From NCBI GenBank assembly GCA_024803745.1, contig JANJXV010000013.1, positions 34,142,001-34,206,000 of the forward strand: a DNA stretch of 64,000 nucleotides. Reading direction: 5' to 3'. The notes under the pieces were generated by a model. The model saw nothing but the letters and a program-made list of their open reading frames with translations. It was not told where the DNA came from and ran no database searches. Within the stretch, counting starts at the first letter, position 1, and the number at the start of each line of letters is the position of its first letter. Positions 57,480 through 64,000 of this stretch are shown in pieces. The position numbers and the translations under genes were made by a program. The DNA is from Megascapheus bottae (lineage: Eukaryota; Chordata; Mammalia; Rodentia; Geomyidae).

Positions 57480-57800
57480 CTTAGAGCATGACTGTCCCCC
57501 AAAGCCTGTGTGTTAGTCTTAATCCTGGGCGTGATGTTATTAAGTGGTCATAGAACCTTGGAGAAAAGGGTTGTGGAGGTGCTTAGGTTATGGAGGATGT
57601 TCCCTGGAATGGGGTTGTGGGACCCAGTTGTTTCCTTATTCTCTTTGCTCCCTGGCTCATGATGTGGGTATTTTTGGGTATGATAGGCTTCCTTGCTTCA
57701 GGGTCAAAATAATTAGGCTACCTGATCATGGATTGGAACTCCCAAAACTAAAAGCCTTCTGAGTTCATATCTAAGATGACTGAATACTAGTTAACAAACC
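57480..57800 (+). mobile_element. MaLR-like LTR
   Basis: 'ccccaaagcctgtgtgttag', 'ggagaaaagggttgtggagg', 'tccctggctcatgatgtggg', 'gatcatggattggaactccc' and 'aaaactaaaagccttctgag' follow the order of MaLR solo LTRs. No internal or coding sequence. Confidence 0.65.
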
Positions 57801-57820
57801 TAAACTCAATTTTCCCTTAC

Positions 57821-57858
57821 CCGGAGCTTGACAATGTTCACAACTGCATCAGCATGAC
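57821..57858 (-). CDS. DCDC1: DCDC1 short exon entering the doublecortin-like domain
   Basis: 38 bp, minus strand. The acceptor is the AG of 'tttgttgcaccag' and the donor is gtaagg. Its first two bases complete a Gly codon begun by the exon at 58818; it then encodes HADAVVNIVKLR and ends in phase 0 before VFENG. V.VKLRVFENG is the first strand of the domain. The small size makes it easy to miss, but both splice sites are strong and the phases on both sides agree. Confidence 0.92.
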
Positions 57859-58429
57859 CTGGTGCAACAAAGAATACCAAAGAGAAGAAACTGCACATGA
57901 AAGAGATCATAGTCTTCACTAATTACTATGAAATTCTGCTTACACCGTTTACATAAATATGTACCTATACTACATTTGCAGCATGGCTTTGAGAAGGGTA
58001 GGCACTACCAATGTTTTGGACATGAACAGGGAAGGAACCCTGAAGCTCAAGTGTCATTAGCTGTGTGGTAAATGCAGCTCTGAGTAAATAAGAGGGTGAG
58101 TGCTATGTAAAGAAGGAAAAAAAAAAAAACCTCAGGACAAAGAGAGGCAAACTTGGAAGCAGGCAGGGTGGTAATCTCTAGTAAGCATCCTCTAGTAAGA
58201 GTGCAAGCCAGATAGAGGACTGGGAGAAGTGCATGGCAGGTGGGGTATAAGGCAGCAGTGCCTTAGTGTTCCAGGAACTGTGGAGAAGCTCATGTAGCTA
58301 AAGCAGAGCCAGAGTAGGAAAGTGAATACACAGAACCAGAGGGATCAAGGATGGAAGTGGGATGGAAGGGTTTGAGTTTTGAGCAGAAAAGTTAAAGGAT
58401 TAGATGTACATTGTGTGTGGGGGGTGAGG

Positions 58430-58492
58430 GGTGGGCAAGGGATCCCAGGGCTTGAACTCAGGACCTGGCCACTATCTCCAAACTTTCTTTTC
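58430..58492 (-). mobile_element. Geo-type SINE tail fragment
   Basis: 'gatcccagggcttgaactca' and 'ggacctggccactatctcc' are the right-half end of a Geo-type SINE. The remainder is not recognisable. Confidence 0.6.
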
Positions 58493-58817
58493 TTTTCCCT
58501 TACCCTTTCTCTTGAGGATCATTATGCCTTCTGGGTTGATAATAGACCATAGGTATAAGGGTAATTTGAGGAGTCAATAACAGTGTCTCAGAGAATGACA
58601 GTGGACATAGTAACACCTGGTCCTTTAGGTTTCTGCTTTCCAGACTAATGCTGTTTGCTCACTTGGGAAATAAAATTTGTAGTGAGGCTAATATTACTAA
58701 AGTATGATCTCTGCATCTATGGATATAAATTAACTAGCATAAATACAAGCATATATACACAAATAATTGTGAAGACAAGACTATCTTAACAAAGTGACAA
58801 AATACATTATTTCCTAC

Positions 58818-58919
58818 CAGTGACCACAAGTTTTATAAGGAAAGCTGACTTGGTTGGAGCGGGGATCAGCGGGTCAGTTCTAGGCCAATACAGTTCTTTG
58901 ATGAGTTTGCCCAGAATCA
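58818..58919 (-). CDS. DCDC1: DCDC1 exon upstream of the doublecortin-like domain
   Basis: 102 bp, minus strand. The acceptor is the AG at 'gtcataag', with a weak pyrimidine tract, and the donor is gtagga. The first two bases complete a Val codon; 33 codons follow, starting ILGKLIKELYWPRTDPLIPA and ending FLIKLVVT, with one base of Gly left over. The frame stays open across the exon, and a stop lies immediately upstream of the acceptor. FLIKLVVTGHADAVV reads as a continuous beta-rich segment into the next exon. Confidence 0.85.
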
Positions 58920-58921
58920 CT

Positions 58922-61638
58922 TATGACATATGTTTTAGGGCTGTGTAAGGCCTTGTTCAGTACTATTATCTAGCCTTTAATGCTATAAGTCTGGTTAAGA
59001 GCTAGCTGTGGGGAACAGCAGGTTCCCAAACTCCACAACCACTGGAAAGACCACCCAGCAAGCTCTCCAGTGCGTGAGCAGAAGGCCAAATGCCTAAGCT
59101 TTAGAATGCCTCCGAATGCAATGCTGTCAAGAGGCAATAATAGAAAAATGACACCGCAGTGTGCTGCCAACATTGGTAGGCTGTACAGTAACAGGATTTA
59201 CTACTAGAGTCTGGTAAAAGGAATATGAAATGGCCTTGCAACGTTATCTGGAATATTTCAGATTAAACCCAATGAACATGTTGAAATAAAGTCAATTTAC
59301 ATGTCTTGGGTTGGAATCCCTTAGAAGCAAACCCTGGGAAAAGATGTGCCCCAGGAAGTTGACTAGGGAGTGCTAGGAAGGCAAGGAGGCAAGCAAAATG
59401 TGCAGAGGAAACCACATGTCTGCCCTTCAGAAAGAGGTCTCTAGAGAAAATTCCAAAAACCAGGAGGCCCTTTAGATCTCTCCCAACTGAGGCAAAGAAG
59501 CTGTGCCTTTGTATGATCTTACACACCTACATAATGCAGGTTGTCCCTAAGGTAGATCAGGTTGCCTAATCTTAGGAGACAAAAGTCTTTATACCCAGGG
59601 AAATTGTGCAAAAATATACCTGTGGCAGTTAAAGTATAGACATCTCAACAGGAGGTCTAGGCTATGCTGTGCAAGCATCTATCACACACATGCAAAGTAT
59701 GTCAGAGTATAAAACCCCGACATATACCTTAACTCAGGCAACCCAATTGCATATTATGATGGATATTACAGATGAATCTCAGTAAGGTTCAGTGCCCTCC
59801 CTTAGGCATAGCCATTCATAAGGGGACTTGAGAAAACAAGCTTCTTGGTGTTTTAAATTATACTGGTCAAAGTTTACTCAAAGATAGTATTATAGACTTA
59901 TACATGAAATTTGATATTGGAAAACTTGAGCATAGAAATAGATCCTATAAGTTTTTACCTCAGACCAACGCCCCCCCCCCAAAAAACACAGAAAATTAAA
60001 CTACACTAGGGGAGAAGTAAAATAGCCTTGAAAAAAAATCACAATTTAAAGTCACCTTGGAAGACAGACCATTAGCACTAATCAATTAGTTTAATGTGGT
60101 CATTAATTTAAAAAACTGCATTTTTTATCAATTTCCATAATGATTTTAGGAAGATGCACATCGCTTTTTCTCAAATGTAGAACAGAGCATAAATCAAATA
60201 GGAAACAAAAAAACAAAACATAATGCCTCTTAGTATCACCTCTTTCATCATTCTTCCCATCACTCTCAATCCAACCCCTCCCCTCAATTTTCTTCGTTTC
60301 ATAGGATATACACTGAATATTGTGACTATATTCTTCTCAGTTCCTCTCTTACTTGGTCTACTCCTCTCCCCTTAACCATACCTCAACACACCTTTCAAAT
60401 GCCAGTTTCCTGCTACTCATGTTGTTGGGCTGTGAATTCATTTTTCTAAGGAATTAAAATGCCTGAATGCTCCCTTGATAATTTTTAAATTTCAACAATC
60501 TAAGGATTCATGGATCAAAACAATATTTTAAAGCCCAGGAAAGACATACTTAAGAAGAAGAATTTATTTTGAGAACGATGATCAAGAATTTCACTGTGCA
60601 TTGTAGCAGTGTAATTTTTGATAGCATTGTAGCACTATTTAGAATCATGGAAAGTTGGTGGCTGCCTATGGTTAGAAGATTTTACTACAGATCCTCCAAA
60701 GACTGACTTCAGAATGGCTCTCCTACTGATACTTGATATTCCTAATAGAGTTTACCCTTTATTAGTTATTGAATCTTGAAGGCTGTGGTTGGCATTCCTA
60801 AGAAGACCTCGGAATCCCTGGTGACTACGTCATCCAGGGATTGTGGGAGCAAATCTGAAGGGAGACTCAGAGCAGCCACCGCTACTTTTACATATTTCAT
60901 ATAGTATATTCCAAGATAAATTTTGGTGTAAGAAAAATAGTGGGCCATCTTAGCCTCAAAGACTTCATGGCATGTGTTTTTGTATGTACAAGTTTTGAAG
61001 GGTGATAATAAGAGCCCGTGGTACCCAAACTGAGTGGTGTGACAGAAGGGCCAAGGTGGAGGCGGTGTGGTTCCCATGTACTTTGGTGTGGGCCTGCATC
61101 CCTTCCCTTAAGCATCTATGATTGCACTGCCTTGTGCTACTGTCGTATCTTTAAAGGATTCTTCACTCATGTAAGATTTCTAAACTATGATATGTAGCTC
61201 TGCAAAAATATTCTCTTTACCCAATTACAATTCCCACCTACTTGAATACATAAAAATGTTCACAAGTATCTATAAGCAAATGGCAGGGCAAATTTGCTTA
61301 ACTCCTGTCATAACCCAAGTAATTGCAGTAAGCCCTTTATCAGAGAATTTTAAAGAGAAACAGAATAAGAATTTCCCTTGATTATGTTAATTTGGTATCT
61401 GATATTAACTTTGGATTTAAATATAAGAAATGGGTCCTATTAGCTGAATAGAATGTATTGTATGTAAAAGACTAGTTAATGGTGGATTCAGTATATTTCT
61501 TATAATAGAAAGCCAGGGGGCTTTTGATGGAAAAAATGAAACATTAAAGATATTCCCAAATTCTGTTTTGCTAGAAGAAAGAAACACAGGACTACACAGG
61601 TCCAAATGGGACCAAATTATGGGACTTCAACTTTCTAC
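58922..61638. other. DCDC1 intron, mostly unassigned
   Basis: 2.7 kb with no young SINE or L1. A 103-codon minus-strand frame at 60766-61077 is discussed under findings. A polypurine/polypyrimidine stretch lies near 60240-60370. Confidence 0.5.
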
Positions 61639-61695
61639 CTGTGGAGATCACATTTTTACCTTGGATGAGAGTATATGCTTCGATGTTCTTCCATC
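61639..61695 (-). CDS. DCDC1: DCDC1 small exon (57 bp)
   Basis: Minus strand. The acceptor is the AG of 'gatataaaatag' and the donor is gtagaa. Two bases complete a codon, 18 codons follow (WKNIEAYTLIQGKNVIST) and one base carries over, matching exactly the two-base start of the exon at 58818. A stop lies in frame just upstream of the acceptor, so the exon is bounded. The weaker acceptor leaves moderate doubt. Confidence 0.7.
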
Positions 61696-62242
61696 CTATT
61701 TTATATCAAATATGCCTATCAGGATTATTTTCTTTAATATGAACGGTGCTTTGAAGTAACTTATGTCGAAATGTACTACTTTTAGTCCCAGTGACTACAT
61801 CTTTAAACGGTTAAAAGCAGAACATTTTTATCCTAAAATATAATCCACTTTTAAATCGCAGATTAGCCTCAAGCTGTAGAACGTAGATTGAAATGCATTT
61901 CTTCATCTACACTGGCTGCAAGGTCTGCAGGCATTTGTATTCAAATGGAGAATTTATGCTTGAAAATCTTCACAGTGAGGCAGACTAACATAGATGTCAG
62001 TGGGTAATTCATGGGACGGGAACATATGTGGGTAGGGCAACTCAGCAACTTGAGCATAGCAAACACTCTGTGAAAAAGCTAATTGAGAGGTAAAAACAAA
62101 TTAACTTCTATGGAGAAGGACAGTCTCCCTGAGAGGGAGTGTACGCCTGCAACAGTAAGGTTCAGTGGTTACATTTAGTCCGAGGAGCTGCTGGGATGGT
62201 AATGCAGCTCTGGCTTGTGGACTTTCCCCGCTGACTGCCCAC

Positions 62243-62278
62243 CTGGCAATTCTCTGGGCACCTTCGAGGATGTCAGCA
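62243..62278 (-). CDS. DCDC1: Probable DCDC1 micro-exon (36 bp)
   Basis: Minus strand. The acceptor is the AG of 'ctttccctgtgcag' and the donor is gtgggc. It starts with two bases of a codon, encodes LTSSKVPRELP and leaves one base that makes Gly with the exon at 61639. An alternative acceptor in frame (62325-62326) would start phase 0 and give an 82-bp exon with a cysteine-rich addition. The short form is preferred because its phase fits the candidate exon at 62432. Confidence 0.55.
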
Positions 62279-62431
62279 CTGCACAGGGAAAGCCTGTCTC
62301 ATTACAACAAGCGCTGCATGGGAGCTAATGCCCAGACCAATTGCTCTTTCTGAGTTTGCTACAGACGCTGTTTTTCTCTTCCACAGACCTGGGAAAGAAG
62401 ATTGTTCCTTTCTGCACACAGAGATTTACAC

Positions 62432-62463
62432 CTGGCTGCAGATGCCTATCAGGAACAAGAGCA
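62432..62463 (-). CDS. DCDC1: Candidate DCDC1 micro-exon (32 bp)
   Basis: Minus strand. The acceptor is the AG of 'tttttcttccctcccag', very strong, and the donor is gtgtaa. One base completes a codon, ALVPDRHLQP follows and one base carries over to make Val with the micro-exon at 62243. The intron between them would be only 153 bp. Phase fits on both sides, but short open frames arise easily by chance. Confidence 0.45.
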
Positions 62464-62499
62464 CTGGGAGGGAAGAAAAATGGGTGAGAGGTATCAGTG

Positions 62500-63390
62500 C
62501 CCACTGCTAATTAGCTATCCCTTGAGATGCTGGAAGGCATTAATAGTCTCAGTTTCCTGGCCTTTAATACTTGCCTACTATGGTAAAAATGTACATACAA
62601 AAATGGTTATTTGTAATATATTTTTCCCAACCTGTAATGAGTCATCTTGAAATCACAATAGCCTTGAACATTCTGCTATTCTCAAAACACTTTAACTTCC
62701 ATACTTACTAATAGAGCATCTTATAATTTTTATACCATCATTTATTCAAATAACAGATGACACAGGCAGGTCAAATGTTGTAAATACATATTTGGGGAAA
62801 ACAATATCATAGGAAAAATAAACAGCTTATCTACCATTGATATTGGAAATAACATACGTACAGAGTAATTTTTAAAATTACTACAGGAACTATCTTGCTA
62901 TGGGTAATTTGCCTCATTTATCCCCTTCTTGGCATTTAATTGTTCTGTGGAGCTCTAAATAAACTTGTACTGATACAAATGAATGGTCTAGTAACCATAC
63001 ACGTTTATAAATGACCATAAACCATACTGCAAATCTCACATTGCATTTGTGTCCTTAATAAGTGCATATTTAGGCATTCAAAGTACAGAAAAGACCAGAA
63101 TCAAATTATGCATAGAGGTCAGCATCTTTAATACCATCAGCCAAATTAGCTCACTTTCTAAATATAAAGAAGCCTATGAAGGTAAAATGACAAGTATCAT
63201 AAAGTAAAAAGTTTTGTCCTTAGACTGTGCCATATTCCTCCAGTCCTGTGACCATACTCATGGCCTTGAACTCAGAAGAAAAATCCTGAATCTTTAAAGC
63301 TCTCTTGATTTCTTGTGATTTACTTTCTCATTCTAAATAGACACTTGCAGAATTCTAGAGAGATCCTCCTCTGTCTCCTCCCTTGCTCTT
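62500..63390. other. DCDC1 intron, no recognised feature
   Basis: AT-rich sequence without recognisable repeats. Confidence 0.5.
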
Positions 63391-63392
63391 AC

Positions 63393-63495
63393 TCCCAAAT
63401 TTCACAAGTTCTAAGCACCATGAAAATTGACTCTGCCTCCACAGGCATGGAAGACAACCCACAGAGTATCATTGACCAATTGTGTGTGAAAAGTG
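63393..63495 (-). CDS. DCDC1: Candidate DCDC1 exon (103 bp)
   Basis: Minus strand. The acceptor is the AG after a pyrimidine tract ('ttctttccctggaattag') and the donor gtaaga is near-consensus. Two bases complete a codon, 33 codons follow (starting LFTHNWSMILCGLSSMPVEA, ending VLRTCEIW) and two bases remain, matching the one-base start of the candidate exon at 62432. The peptide is not one I recognise. Confidence 0.4.
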
Positions 63496-63975
63496 CTAAT
63501 TCCAGGGAAAGAACAATTCTTGCACCCATCTTCTGCTGGATCCCCAGGCTTTCTCCCATCTCCTCACACATCACACACTCCCCGCTCATCAATCCTGTCA
63601 CAATCCATCATTTTACTACTAGGTTTTCCACCCACGATCTCCTACAGATTTGTGAATCTCTTTTTCTGTCAGACCTTTATTTCCTGCTCTCCCAGGGAAA
63701 CACCAACATTTCTGACAACATCTCCATGGGGATGAAGAGGAGAAGGAGGAGGAGTTCAGGGAAAGAACAGAAGTAGGAAGGCAGAACTCACTGAGCCATG
63801 GCTATAGCAGATGTTCTCAAAGTGGCTGGGGGAGGTGGCAGCATGAAGGTTGGGGAGTAAGAGATTTGGAATGGTAAGAAATTGCTCCACAAAATGTGTT
63901 GCCTGAAGGACTTCACAGATTAGGATGCAGAAGGAGTGCAATCACTGAAGGTAAAAAATAGTTGAAAAATATTAC

Positions 63976-64000
63976 CTTTATTTAGAGGCTGATAGGAGGT
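63976..64000 (-). CDS. DCDC1: Candidate DCDC1 exon, partial at right edge
   Basis: Minus strand, donor gtaata. Only one of the three frames is open (TSYQPLNK plus one base), and its phase matches the two-base start of the candidate exon at 63393. The acceptor lies outside the window. Confidence 0.35.

Larger units (their letters stand above)
14731..64000 (-). other. DCDC1: DCDC1 gene, internal part (up to 15 exons)
   Basis: Minus-strand split gene read from the right edge to 14731. Each supported exon has an AG acceptor and a GT donor, and the phase at the end of each exon matches the start of the next, so one open frame runs through all of them. The frame encodes a doublecortin-like domain (exons at 58.9-47.2 kb) followed by a ricin B-type beta-trefoil segment with an SQRW...DGCIYSK motif (exons at 34.9-14.7 kb). 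Doublecortin domains bind tubulin; the combination with a ricin-type lectin segment is characteristic of DCDC1, a large protein linked to microtubules. Start and 3' exons are outside the window. In other mammals the gene lies near ELP4 and PAX6; this cannot be checked here. Gene identity is inferred from domain order, not a search. Confidence 0.85.

Noticed and set aside
62328..62510. Plus-strand exon-like segment with acceptor 'tttttctcttccacag' and donor gtgaga
   Set aside because: It looks like an exon on the plus strand, but no other plus-strand exon supports a second gene, and the same interval carries a phase-matched minus-strand candidate.
63225..63290. Minus-strand acceptor 'ggatttttcttctgag' followed by an open stretch
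   Set aside because: No donor in a phase compatible with the neighbouring exons, and a stop follows after 16 codons.
63315..63776. 153-codon plus-strand frame, the longest of that strand outside L1
   Set aside because: Low-complexity C-terminus, no recognised domain, and it overlaps a minus-strand segment that fits the DCDC1 chain better.

Overview
This window is mammalian nuclear DNA from a rodent, almost entirely intronic. The interspersed repeats point to a geomyoid rodent (kangaroo rat, pocket mouse or pocket gopher). Many copies are dimeric SINEs with a tRNA-Ala/ID-like left half and the 'gctgtggctcaagtggtagagtgctagccttgag...' right half, the structure known as IDL-Geo, a family restricted to Geomyoidea. 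Others join a B1-like head to the same Geo-like tail. The L1 3' ends form one young, lineage-specific group. No bacterial, viral or plasmid features are present, and I saw no CRISPR array.

The only host gene I can support is a minus-strand gene read from the right edge leftwards. I assemble up to 15 short exons between about 64000 and 14731 (eight to ten well supported, the rest candidates). Their splice sites and codon phases interlock exactly. The joined reading frame contains a doublecortin-like domain (58.9-47.2 kb) and then a ricin-type beta-trefoil segment (34.9-14.7 kb). That combination identifies DCDC1 (doublecortin domain containing 1). The window holds an internal part of the gene. 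The start codon lies beyond the right edge and the 3' exons lie in, or more likely left of, the first 14 kb.

Layout: 0-14.7 kb is intron or downstream gene sequence with SINEs, L1 3' ends (including a twin-primed 5'-inverted copy at 4.3-4.97 kb), a MIR and simple repeats. 14.7-15.4 kb holds two exons. 15.4-29.4 kb is a 14-kb intron with a SINE cluster, ancient L1 and L2 pieces, and a complete 7.2-kb L1 (19957-27153) bounded by a perfect 15-bp target-site duplication. That L1 is antisense to the gene and disabled by frameshifts and a lost catalytic aspartate. 29.4-44.9 kb holds four exons separated by introns with SINEs, L1 tails, a MaLR-like LTR with a large (CT)n expansion and a 0.9-kb L1. 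44.0-44.4 kb contains a small L1 insertion fused to a 5S rRNA fragment. 47-58.9 kb encodes the doublecortin-like domain. 61.6-64 kb holds small upstream exons, some of them tentative.

I found no convincing undescribed multi-gene system. The most unusual items are the 5S rRNA/L1 chimeric retro-insertion, the twin-primed L1, two ultra-short L1 insertions (67 and 105 bp) with clean target duplications, and the full-length L1 that keeps a YY1-type site at the same offset as in human L1. All family assignments are from pattern recognition alone. No alignment or database search was run.
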